DNA from: Prorocentrum cordatum
Lineage: Eukaryota; Sar; Dinophyceae; Prorocentrales; Prorocentraceae
NCBI GenBank assembly: GCA_963575745.1
Contig: CAUYUJ010022059.1
Location: forward strand, 1,204,331 to 1,268,330
Direction: 5' to 3'
Length of the DNA stretch: 64,000 nt
Both the position numbers and the translations under genes were made by a program. Shown in pieces: positions 10,301-20,400 of the stretch. The notes below the pieces were generated by a model. That model did not search any database. It was not told where the DNA came from and was given only the letters and a program-made list of their open reading frames with translations. The first letter of the stretch is position 1; every line of letters begins with the position of its first letter.

Positions 10301-12266
10301 CGCGACTACTCTGGGGGGCCCCAGCGCTCAATCCACATGGTCTTGAGCTTGCGGTACCACTCGCGCGCCACGCCCGTGGCGGTGTCGTGTGAGAGGCCCT
10401 CCTTCTTCATGCCCATTGCGGACCTTGTGGTAAAGTAACCCCACGACTGGAAGACGGCCATCGCGGATTACGTCTCCAGCTTCTCCTCCACCCGGGCGGT
10501 GTCGAGCTGTCCCGCCCAAGCGGCGGGGTTGGATTGCTTGCCAGCCAGCCGCCGCCGCACGCGAAGCGCGCGCGCCGCTCCCGTCAAGGAAGCGGCGGCG
10601 GCGGCTGGGCGCCGCATAGGCGCCGCTGCCGCCGCACTCCCCGCCGCTGCGGGGCGGCGCTTGGCCGCCGCAGCGCTGAGGTGGCTGCCGTGGCCGATTT
10701 GAACCGCTCCTCAACCTCCCTGACAGAGGCTGCGGCGGCGACCGATGCGACCGCTGCCCCGTCTGGCTCCTCCCTCCACACACCGAGGGCGGCGCGGGGG
10801 CCGAGGTCAGTCTTCGTCAACACGCCGAAGCTGTTGATGCTCATGGCAGCGGGGCATGACCGCTCCACATCAGCAGGCGGCGCCGCAGAAGCAGACGATG
10901 CCATCTCTGGCTGCTCATGCTTCACCTCCTGCGTCGCCTTCACCTCCTGCTTCACATCCTTCTTGCCCTCGTCGTCATCCTTCTTCTCGGCCTTCACGTA
11001 TTCCTTGTTTGATTTATTGCACTCGCTGGCGATCTGATATCTGATCGCCTGGCGGTGCTGTTCTGGCACCGCGTCCAGACACGCAAGGTTTTTGTTCTGG
11101 CGATTCCGCTTTTAAGCACGGCAGCTGAACGGCAGGATCGTGTCCAGCTCTGGTATCCGCGCAGTCCGTGGCATGGGCCAACCACGGCGCGTAATGCGGC
11201 GACGCATGCCAGCGAGCGGCGCTCGCACGCCTCGCCAACGCGAGCGCTACATGCGCCTGGGAGCGACGCTCAATATACAATACCACCCCCCATCTTACCC
11301 CCGCTTCCCGACGTAGACTGCACGGGGATATGTCGCGTCAGCGCCATGTATGTTGACTGCTGGCGGCAGCTTCGCGTCGCCGTACGCGAAGCGGCGGGTC
11401 GCGTCGTCGAGCTCGCTCAGCTCGCCGTACACCAAGATGCGCTGCAGACTGGGGTCACGAAGCCGCTCCTTGGCATACGTGTTGATGATCGACCTCAATG
11501 GCGCTGTGTGCTTCAGCGCGTCGTCGTGCGAGAGCTCAAGGTCCAAGGCATACGCCGTCACCGCGACCATGCGAGACGCGGTGCCCTCGCACGGCTTGAA
11601 CAGCCCGATGCGCCACGCTCGGTTGGCTAAAACACGCATCCCCGCGCCATTATGGGGGGGCCACGGTGGCAAGGACGTGCCGAAGTTGCGAGCAAAGCTC
11701 GTGCCGCGTGCAGCATGTAACGATGCTGCATATGGCGTTCTGGGAAAGGCGGCACGTGTGGAAACAAGCTCAGAATACCACAAGTAGCGTGGACGATGGG
11801 CTTCGAGCGGGACTTCGCTCACCCCTCCTGGGTGATGTAGCTCTCGAACCTGAGGGCGTGTTAGCATCGCGAGCAAAGCTCGCATATTGCCTGACACCAT
11901 CGCGAGCGAAGCTCGCAGGCGCAGTTGTATGCATGGCACGGGGGTGCACATTATTCGTGCGATGTGCCTCAAGCAGTGCTGGTACGGCTGCTTGTCGGTA
12001 TTCGTGGAGCTGGCGCCGATCGTCTCGACGAGATTCCGAAGTCCGTTCTTCTGGCGATCGGACCACGGCCCGATGTCGATGGCCGTGACCAGATCCTGTA
12101 CGGTCGCGGCGCCGAGCCCGACTAGCTTGGCCAGACGGGCGTTGAGGGCGATGTACAGCTTGGCGATAGTTCGCTCCCGCTCGCCGCCGAGGGTGTCCAC
12201 CAGCGAGCCCGCGTCGCGGAGCTCGTGCTCGAGCTCGCGCGCGAGCTCGAGCGCGGTCGCGGGCAT
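7330..12266 (-). pseudogene. Gene B: many-exon transposase-like dinoflagellate family gene, decayed
   Basis: Minus-strand exons follow in order from ATG at 12266. First exon 11968-12266 (MPATALELARELEHELRDAG; IDIGPWSDRQKNGLRNLVET) ends in phase 2 at a GC donor and resumes at 11849 (FESYITQE). Others lie at 11299-11626 (RIGLFKPCEGTASRMVAVTA), about 10690-11060, 10310-10690, 9950-10038, 9522-9790 (DDVHIAIQNPPEMLRYVAAH), 9305-9410 (DAISKRRTRKSGLFYWPIME), 8790-9150 (MKWFFERTGTDVRDVGINLV; CQNC pair), 8435-8670, 8130-8345, 7720-7925 (KHHYALHFPLQLYRHG; MEREHRVVKRYL) and 7330-7450. The order matches a multicopy dinoflagellate family, as I recall it, with CMC/Plavaka-like transposase features; a DDE function is inference. 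Decay: in-frame TAA near 10460, TAG near 8475 and TAA near 9305; the usual Asp-Trp-Met-His stretch reads Val-Trp-Ser-Arg. Introns carry GAGC/GCTC palindromes. Confidence 0.55.
7660..7737. repeat. Two tandem 37-bp palindrome-bearing units
   Basis: TCATCAGCGAGCG..GCTCGCTGCGCCACC is repeated twice with a one-unit spacing, directly downstream of the last recognisable gene B exon in that cluster. Each unit carries the GCGAGCGNTGCTCGC palindrome. Confidence 0.65.
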
Positions 12267-12939
12267 GGTCCGCCGCCGCGCCCGCGGTGATGGCGGTCCA
12301 CGGAGCGCGCGGGCCGTGGCGGCCACTCACTCGGGCCACCAAACGGCTGCCAAATTCGGCAGTGAGCGAAGCTCACAGGCATGTGTTTGCGACGCAAGAG
12401 AGGGTTGTGCTGACAGCGGGATCACAGCTTGCAATGGAGCCCGAGGTGATTCGCAATACCGCAACTGCGAGCATGCTCGCAGTTGCACGCGACAAACACT
12501 ATAACCATTGTGGTGGCTATGCTGGATGGTCGACACATGATCGGCGTGGAGAAGAATGAGGCAGAAAGGGAGCGACATTTCTTCCTAGCGCAGCACCGCT
12601 CTAACCTCCATCCGAAGGGCAATGGCGCGCGGGCGCCGATGCAAGACTGGGCGGACAGGCGAGGTAGTGACGAATCTGCTGATGGATTCATGCGTGCGGT
12701 GGCGGCGTCACGATCGCGTGGAACAGCGCATTTGCACATGTACACGCGACGACACCGTTACCGCACGCATGAAACATGACGACGATATGCCACACACGTA
12801 GGGGGCATGTCTTTGCATCGTTTGTGAAATCAAACTGGCAAATTCTAGACGCATCGCGTATCCCCACCAGCCCGTCCAGAAACGACGCCCAGGCGAGTAG
12901 AGGGTCGTCCTGAAGGGTTTTTCGGCGTCCTGGGCGCCT

Positions 12940-13175
12940 CGGGGGGGCCTCTGTGGGCCGTTCGGAATCCTCTTTGGGGCCTCCTGGGGGCCTCTTGGGG
13001 CCTCTTGGGGCCATCTTGGGGCCTCTGGGAGCACCTTGGGTGCCTCTGGGGGGTCTCTTGGGGCCTCTTGGGGGTCTCTTGGGGGCCTCCCGGGGGCCTC
13101 TTGGGGGGCCTCGTGGGGCCATCTTGGGGCCATCCTGCGGCCTCTTGGGGATCCTGAGGGCCTCTGGCGGCCGTC
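12940..13175. repeat. GGGGCCTCTTGGGGCC minisatellite
   Basis: About 20 degenerate units of GGGGCCTCTTGGGG, GGGGCCATCTTGGGG and GGGGGCCTC variants. The minus strand translates as Pro/Arg/Gly/Ala low-complexity peptide, so the open frames here are not evidence of a gene. A conserved-looking flank continues to about 13260. Confidence 0.85.
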
Positions 13176-13335
13176 GTGGAGGAAATCGATCAAAGAAAAG
13201 GGGGGTCCTAAATTTCAGCCCCCCCCCCTCAGAAGGCCAAAATGGTGCCGAAATCATAGTAGAATCAATGATGTTGGCTTCCTCGCCGAGGCCGTCTTGG
13301 GCGCTCCAACGCGCCGCGGAACCCCATGTCCAGGT

Positions 13336-13400
13336 CAGTGGGGGGGGGGGGGGGTGGGGTGGGGGGAGGGGTTAACCCCTCCCCGAAGGGGAAGAAGGAG
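13336..13400. repeat. Poly-G tract followed by GGGGAGGGGTTAACCCCTCCCC palindrome
   Basis: A G-run (about 13340-13355) is followed by a perfect inverted repeat centred on GTTAAC (about 13367-13388). The palindrome is a strong potential cruciform. Confidence 0.7.
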
Positions 13401-13488
13401 GGGTGGAAGAGGAAACTCCTTAAACCACCGACGCCCAGAGGGCTGGTGGGATAACGAGCCAGAAAAAACACAACTCGAAACTGCAATA

Positions 13489-13642
13489 TATAGCTTGCTA
13501 TACATTGCAGATCTGCAACGTATAGCTTGCTATAGTTGTGTAGTAATAAATGCTTCTGAGCAAGCTATACATTGCAGGTCTGCAATGTATAGCTTGCTAC
13601 GCATTGCAGATCTGCAATGTATAGCTTGCTATACATTGCAGT
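13489..13642. repeat. Array of 30-32-bp palindromic units (TATAGCTTGCTATA)
   Basis: The motif TATAGCTTGCTATA occurs about five times, alternating with TTGCAGATCTGCAA or variants. Each unit is itself near-palindromic and neighbours are arranged head to head, so the array can fold in many registers. No coding potential. It lies between genes B and A. Confidence 0.85.
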
Positions 13643-14227
13643 GTCGCCGTGGTTTTGATCGCAACCTGATTTCGTAACTCAAAAAACTGAAACGCAACGA
13701 ATCATAACTCACAAATCAGACATCTAAAACAGTGTGCAGCATATCACGTCATCGTCGTCGGACTAGCGCGCGCCACACCAAATTGAGAAGCGCATGGTGT
13801 GGCGCGCGGAAATTAGCTGGCGGCCGTGGCTCTGATGTCGGCATCGTCGACGTGGTCGCTATCGTCATATGTCTCATCGTCGTCAACATTATGATGGTTG
13901 TCACCGCCATCGTCGTCGCCATCTTCGCATCAACATCGATGGCGTCTGTCTCGTCGTGGGTGTCGTCGTTCTAGCATCGTCGCGTTAACCGTTATCGTCG
14001 TAGCCGTCGCTGTCGTCGCCAATGTCGTCGCCGTCGGTGGCGTGGAGGAGGAGGGGGATGGCGCACCACGCGCGCCGCCGCCGAATGCGCCCGGAGGCGC
14101 GCCGCTCAGCGCCCGCGGGCGCGCCGCTCAGAATGCGCCCGCGGGGGCGCAGGCGAGGCCGCGGGCGTGGGCCACCGCCGAGGCCGCCGACTCGGCGCCG
14201 CCGAGGCCGCCGCCGCTGGTGCGACAC
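13643..14227. other. Spacer downstream of the gene A exon series
   Basis: No gene is recognised. A hairpin at 13766-13813 has 13-bp arms (GCGCGCCACACCA and its complement) around a 20-nt loop. Degenerate TCGTC-type repeats run from about 13830 to 14040. Confidence 0.5.
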
Positions 14228-16040
14228 TTATTTGTACGTGTCGCACCAGTCCGCGAAGCTGATGCTGCGCCGCGCGCGTTTGCGCCACGACGCAACGTGC
14301 GGCGGCGGCTGGCGCTCGGGGATGGCAACGCCCACCGTGCCGCGCGGCGCGGCGCGGCTGCGGCTGCGGCGCGGCGCAGCGCCACCCGCGCTCCCGCGGC
14401 TGCTGCTCCTCGCCGCAGTCGGGCGCCGCGGCGGCGTCGCTGGCCTTCTTGCCGGAGTCGGGCGCTGCGGCGATGGCGTGCGCGGCGGTGGCGCGCGGCG
14501 CCTGGCCGTGGGCGCAGCGGCCGGACGCGGCGCCGACGGCCGCTGCTTCGGCGCTGGCGGCGGCGGCGGTGGCGCAGGCGGCCGCGCAGGCGGCGCCGTC
14601 GCCACGCCCGCCGCCTGGGCGAAATAATCCGGTGGCGACCGCAACGAGCTATGCTCAATGCGACCGCCGTCGAAAGACACGGCGCGCACGAGCAGTGCTC
14701 GCGCGACGCGACGCGACAGGACGACTGACTTGCCTTGGCGACCGCCGCGACGCCAGAGCCCTGCGCCAAGGCGGCCCTGACCTCGTTCAGGCGCGCAGCC
14801 GCCGCCCACTCGCCGCCGCGGGTCTTGGCCTGCGGGGCGCGCAAAGGCCCCCCCCAAAAAAAAAAAAAAACACCCACGACAATCTCCCAGTGGGGGTGGG
14901 GTAGGCTGACACCACTTGGGGGGGGGATGCCAAACCCCCAAGTGGTGTAAGCCTACCCCGCCCCCTCATCCGATATCATTTCCACATGGCGAGCGATGCC
15001 CACCAAAATCACCCATCCCCCGACTTTGTTACCCCCTGCGGCCTTCCTGAACATGACCTTGAAGGTGCTGTTCAGGTCGGCGCCGAAGGCGCCCGAGGTG
15101 GTCCCCGCCCACCGCCGCCCAATGGGCGGCGGCACGGGCACTCCGTACCTTGCGGGCGGCCACGCCCCCACGTCCTCCTCCTGCGGGGGGCCAGCCGACT
15201 GGCGGAACTGCGGCGGGTCGTCGCCGTGCATCCACCGCTCGAGCGGCTCCTGCTCCTGCGCCACGGGCGGCGCCACGGGCGCGCAGCCCTCGGTCGCGGG
15301 CGGCAGGTCCTACGATCGCAACTATCAACGACCTGGCCGATCTCATCCGCGATCGAAGATCGCGGCGGCGATCGGCCATTTCGTTGGTAAGCATATATAC
15401 GAACACCAGCGAGTTTAAAGCTCGCAGTGGGCTCGTATATATACATATTTGCGGAGGGTAATGTACATTTGATGCCCGCTGTCCTCCCACATCACATGCG
15501 GGTCGCCGTGCTTGGCCCTCTCGAGCCTCGCCGCGCCCACCTGCTCGATGGTGTCGCCCTGCTGGGACAGGGCGACCGCGCGTATAACGCGCGCGATGCT
15601 GACGCATACCATGCACGAGCAACGCTCGCACACGGTCTGCGTGAGCTTGAACGACATCGACCGAGCGAAGCTCGCGACACGACTATGTAAGCCTTGAGCC
15701 CGTCGCCAGTCTCCGCCAGCGGGAACTCCACCAGCCAGTCGCCAGTCTCCGCCTCGGGCGCCTGCTGGAGCGAGCAGTGACCACAGCTGGGGCACCCCCA
15801 TGTCCCGATGCGATCACATCGGCGTCGCAACCCAACTGCTACTATCAGATCACTGCCACCCCACACTGACTCGTCAGTACGGGATGGCGGCGATCTTGTA
15901 GGAGCGTGTGGGCTGCGACCCCGATGTGATCGCATCGGGACATGGGCGCGGCCACTCGGTGGTCATCACACCCGCGCTGGCCGCGCCGCCGGCGTCGGCA
16001 GGCTCCGAGCCACCGCAGGGGCCACGTGGGCTCGGGGAAA
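14228..16040 (-). CDS. Six-exon gene segment, probable 3' end of gene A (hypothetical)
   Basis: Six minus-strand exons join with compatible phases: C0 about 15950-16040, C1 15679-15786, C2 15445-15598, C3 15013-15309, C4 14734-14829, C5 14228-14614, ending in TAA. C1 holds two close cysteines and a duplicated stretch (AETGDWLVEFPLAETGDGL). C2 reads IARVIRAVALSQQGDTIEQV, C3 PLERWMHGDDPPQF and LNSTFKVMFRKAAGG, C4 GGEWAAAARLNEVRAALAQG. C5 is Pro/Ala/Arg-rich and ends SISFADWCDTYK. Donors include GT and GC; all acceptors are AG. Lengths check: C1 is 1+105+2 nt, C2 1+153, C3 297, C4 96. The introns are dominated by inverted repeats. No domain is recognised. Joining to the exons above 17487 is likely but crosses 1.4 kb of repeats. 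This is the best supported intact gene structure here. Confidence 0.65.
14898..14959. repeat. 62-bp hairpin mini-element inside an intron
   Basis: Arms 14898-14922 and 14935-14959 are inverted copies with 24 of 25 matches (GGGGTAGGCT...CACTTGGGGG) around a 12-nt loop. They sit within the 183-nt intron 14830-15012 of the gene A 3' segment. Confidence 0.85.
15797..15946. mobile_element. 150-bp terminal-inverted-repeat element that makes up an intron
   Basis: Left arm 15797-15833 and right arm 15910-15946 are inverted copies of 37 bp with about 35 matches (CCCATGTCCCGATGCGATCA...). The element occupies 150 of the 163 nt between exons C0 and C1 (intron 15787-15949, GC donor, AG acceptor). Removing the 163 nt restores the reading frame across the junction. 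It is non-autonomous: no coding sequence fits inside. An introner-like element is the natural reading; the flanking duplication, if any, is too short to see with confidence. Confidence 0.75.
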
Positions 16041-16639
16041 AGCGGGGTTGGGGGGGGGGGCGCCCTACCGAGCGTCGTCCTCCTCTTCATCCTCAACATC
16101 CGCATCCCCATCATCCTGCTCATCATCATCCCCCCATCCTCCGCTCCGCCATCTCCTCTGATCACCCGTCTCCGCTCATCCGCCTCCGCTCCTCCTCCTT
16201 CTCACCCTCCTCGGAGCCTCCCCCCCCGCTCCTCCTCCGCCGCTCCGTCTCATCCCCTGATCATCCCCCTCATCCTCCTCCTTCTCCTACTGCTCCCCCC
16301 CCCCCATCCTCCTTACGCTCCTCCACCTGCTCCTCCACTAGCCATGCCGATGCCATCCGCCGCGGCAGTCCTGCGTCGCGCCCCGCGGTGGCGGCGCGGG
16401 CTGCTGGCGTCGGCTGCGCCGCGGCGGCTTTACCGCTGGCGCGCGCGGCGCCGCGCTGGTGCTCGCAGCACCTGCGAGAGCAGCCGACCCCCACGCTTCC
16501 GCCTGGGGGTGCGAATGTCATGCCAACATACGCGGTACACGCATGTGAAAGCATGCATGCATGCCTTCACATACGCGCACCGCCTACATGCGGGCATGCC
16601 CGCACGTAATGGCGAGAATGTTCGCCGAAACACAAAGCG

Positions 16640-16850
16640 TACATACATACGCACATCCACACATACCCACATACCTGCCTCTGTACATACATACCTACAT
16701 ACCTACACACCTACACACCTACATACCTACATGCCTACATGCACGCATACATTCACCCACCCATCCACCCATACATAGGTGCATAGATACATACACACAT
16801 ACGGACATACATGCATGCATACATGCATACATGCATACATGCACGAACCC
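16640..16850. repeat. ACAT / CATAC microsatellite
   Basis: Degenerate CATACATA, CCTACATAC and ATGCATACATGC repeats. Confidence 0.85.
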
Positions 16851-17340
16851 GTCTCCTTCGCAGCGGGGCACGGGCAGGTCGGCAACATGCGCCGCTGGGC
16901 ACGGGCCGCGCGACGCGTGGCAACACCACTGGCGCGACGGGGCGCGCCGAACCAAAAAACGGCTGCATCGTCGTCGCCTTCGACGACGGACGGCGGCGTT
17001 CTCGATCGCGTCACCGTGCCCTCGAAACATCGCATCGCTCGTCGCCGCGCACCCTCCCACCGATCCATTGTTATTGCCAGCTGAATCATACCACTCCACC
17101 TTCTCCTCCCCGCCCCAATCGCACCCCCGCGTCGACCGTCATCACCCCCCACCCGACGCCAGTGGAAGGAGGTCCAGGACGACGACCGACGAGGTCGACG
17201 GGATCGAGTGAATGCGAGCACGCTCGCATGCGAGCATGCGCGCATGCGGTTTGGGCGAGTGAATGTGAGCATTCTCGCGCGCGCGCTCTGTTTACCATAG
17301 ATCATGCGCGATCTGCTCTCCGCGCACAGGCCCGCCCCGA

Positions 17341-17342
<2 letters not shown>

Positions 17343-17382
<40 letters not shown>
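17343..17382. repeat. Poly-G homopolymer of about 38 nt
   Basis: An unbroken run of G follows GAGG and is followed by GATGGAGGGGG and GGA repeats to about 17470. The run length in an assembly should be treated as approximate. Confidence 0.9.
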
Positions 17383-17383
<1 letters not shown>

Positions 17384-17486
17384 TGGAGGGGGAGAGAGGA
17401 GGGGGAGGGAGGAGGGGGGAGGATGAGGATGGAGGAGGGAGGGGGAGGAGGAGGAGGAGGGAGGAGGTACCGCAGCGCGCGCTGCC

Positions 17487-20400
17487 TCAGCCAAAGCGCC
17501 AACGCACGCGGCGGACCAAGGGCTTGAAGCCCATGGCCGCCCGCGCAAACTCCCGCCCGTCGTGCCCCATCACCTGGCACGGCCGCCGCGGCGGGATATC
17601 GTTCGCGGCCTTCCAGCCCTGCAGCGCGGCCGCGACGGACGCGTCGTAGTGGACCTCGCGCGCGCCGCACGCGCGCTGACAACTATACGGCGCGCGAGGC
17701 GCGCCAGACAACTATACGGCGCGCGAAGCACGCCAGACATGCATACATGTCCGCGCACATCCCCGCACCTGAACGTTGCCGAGGTGGCCACCATGGATGG
17801 CGTCCTCGACCGTCGCCCACGGCCACCATGGATGGCGTCCTCGACCGTCACCCACATCTGATGCGGCGGGTGAGGGTGAAGGTCCTCGTGCAACTTCAGG
17901 CTGGCGTTCTTGACCGTAAAGTACCGCACGATCAGCCAGTGGCACTCTGGGAACAACACGCGCCTACTCCACGATGTCCGCTACCTGATGGTGGTCAGGT
18001 ACGATGCGTGCGCAATTTGTTGAGGGTCGCTCACCGTGCCCCTCCATGGTAAGCGGCGTACGTGTGCACGCATCTCGGCGAGCATGTCTCGCCACCCACT
18101 CCCATGCCCGTTAGAGATCTTGACTTGAGACGGCGGCGTGCGACAGCACTTGGGAAACGTTCAAAAAAGTTCAGGTAGGTAGCCTCCTTGTCGTGGAGCG
18201 ACACTTGGGGCTGAAAGAGCAGACGCGCCGCCGTCTTCACGAATTGCCACTTGCCGATGTTGGCGCTCAAGGACTGAACTGACACCTTGCGGCCTCAGCG
18301 CGCTACCGATCGATGATCGGACACCCTGATGGCGAACAACGCTCGCGTGCCACGTGGTGTGCATGGCGGCACTTGTACATAACCCGCCCCGATCTGTTGC
18401 AAGTGGCGAGCGATGCTCGCGTGCATCAGTGCGAGCACAGCTCGCAAGTGGAGTGCGACCTAAGGCACTGACAGTTGTCGTCCAGCGCAGTCTCCGTGAA
18501 CACCGCCCCGCCCTCGTGCCGCGTGATCCGAGGATTGAACAGCGTGACCGACGGGCCCTCGTCTATCGCGAGGAACGCGCACTCGGCGCAGACGAACGCG
18601 GCCATGGCGCGCGCGGGGGCGCGCGGCGCGGCGCAAACGTGGGAGCGATCTGCAATCGCTGCGGCACGGGTCGGGGCGCGTTCGACTCCGAGTTTCCGGG
18701 AAGGGTGAGAGGGGGGGGGGGGGGGGGGGGGATCAGGATGAGGCGGGGGGGCGGGGAATGAGGAGGGGTGATGTTAACTGTGTCAGGTGATGGCGATGCA
18801 CATGATCGCCTTTCAACCGAGCGCATGCGCAACCGCGCGGCTCTGTAAACGCCTAGGGGCCAACACATTGACCAAACAGTTTGACCTGGCGCTTGGGGCG
18901 CGACGCCGAGGACGTCGCCGCGGGCGACGCCGCGGGAGGCCTCAGGTGAACACCCACTGTCGGGCATGCTCGGCTGCGGGTGAGCCTGAGCTGCCGACGC
19001 TGTCGCCTCAGGTGAATCCACGCTGTCGACGCAAGCGTCGCTGCTGTGCTTGGCGTCGTAGATCATCTGCAAGTTCGCCTCCGTGAGGCGAACACCCCCG
19101 ACGTATGTCTCCCAATCCTGTGGGTATGCCAACTGTTGCAAGGGAAATATGAAGAAGAAAAGAGGGATGGGGTCAGTAGGACATCTGCATGCGCAGAGCA
19201 TTGCTCTCGCGTACATGCGAATCTGGACGCCGCGCGGTCCTCGCAATGCTCTGGGGTCGCGTGGGACTCCTTGGGACCTTCCGTGGTCATGTACTTCGCG
19301 ACCATGGACCAGATGATTCCACTTGTCGTCTGGGACCGCTTGATCCACTTTACGTTCGGCGACGCCAGCTCAACAGGCGGGTCGCCGTCGGCCTCGCGCT
19401 TGTAGCCACGTGAACATCTGGCAGATCAGGAAGTTCATCGCGCCTCGCCAACCAAATCAAGAAGTCCGACTTCGAGCTATGCTCGAATGGATCACGTGAG
19501 ACGATAGTCGTCCACATCTAGCGAGTGAGGCTCGCTGCAGCAGAAGCGCTGCACATTGTGAACCTTCTGTAGTCGAAAACGTATGGGGGCGCGGGCACGC
19601 GTGAGCAAAATAATTGATGTTATCCTCGCTGAACTCTAGGTACAACTTCTCGCCCTTGTTCGGCGTGGCCTTGACGAGCAGTTGGGTCGGTCCGAAGGAC
19701 CGACCCATGCTGTTGAAGGACGGGTACGTGATCACCACGCACGTCGGCACCCTGGCCGACAAGTAGAGCTTGCTCCGGCGCCCCGTCGTCACGATTGCCG
19801 ACGGATCATCGGCCAGTGGGTCCTAGCGGCGGTACAAGTTGCGAGTGTGCTCGCATGCCGTTTTAGATCGCGAGCGAAGCTCGCATACACGAAACACTTC
19901 GGAATGCAACGACCTGCGGCTTGTTCTTCTCGATGTGGCTGTCCACTGCCGCATCGTGCGACGCCGTGAGCTGGAAGCACCACTTGGCGCCCTGCATCGG
20001 GTCGCCGCTGTGCATGTCATAGCCGAGGAACCTGTAGCTGGCACATCTGTGCGCGTACATACGGCACGAACTACGGGCGACACGAACGACAACAAAAAAA
20101 CGTAACCGAGCAAACTCTCGGTCCTGTTGGTCCATGCGAACGAACTCCTTTTCTTCGATCGCCATCACGTCGGGCAGCCACGGGTGCCACCGCTTCACGC
20201 CGCTGCCACCGTAGACCGCCACGGTGTCGCGATGCACCCTCGCAGGGCGAGGGTCCTTCGGCGCCATGGCGCCCACCGAGCCCGATCCGCCGCGAGCGCG
20301 CGGGGCGCCGCACTGCTGCGCGGTGCTCGAGGAGCTCGCGCGGCGCACAAGACACTCTGCTCACCACGTGCGTCGATCAAGTGCGCTGCGTTGCCTCGGC

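Larger units (their letters stand above)
16041..17480. other. Repeat-rich putative large intron
   Basis: This stretch separates the two parts of gene A. It contains pyrimidine-rich CCTCATCC repeats (about 16090-16340), an Ala-rich minus frame near 16370-16500 that could be an exon, an ACAT/CATA microsatellite (16640-16850), GAGC/GCTC palindromes near 17216-17245 and a long G homopolymer with GGA repeats (17343-17470). No exon is certain. Confidence 0.5.

Noticed and set aside
12688-13257. Pro/Arg-rich minus-strand ORF in the GGGGCCTC array
   Set aside because: It is the translation of a minisatellite in several frames at once.
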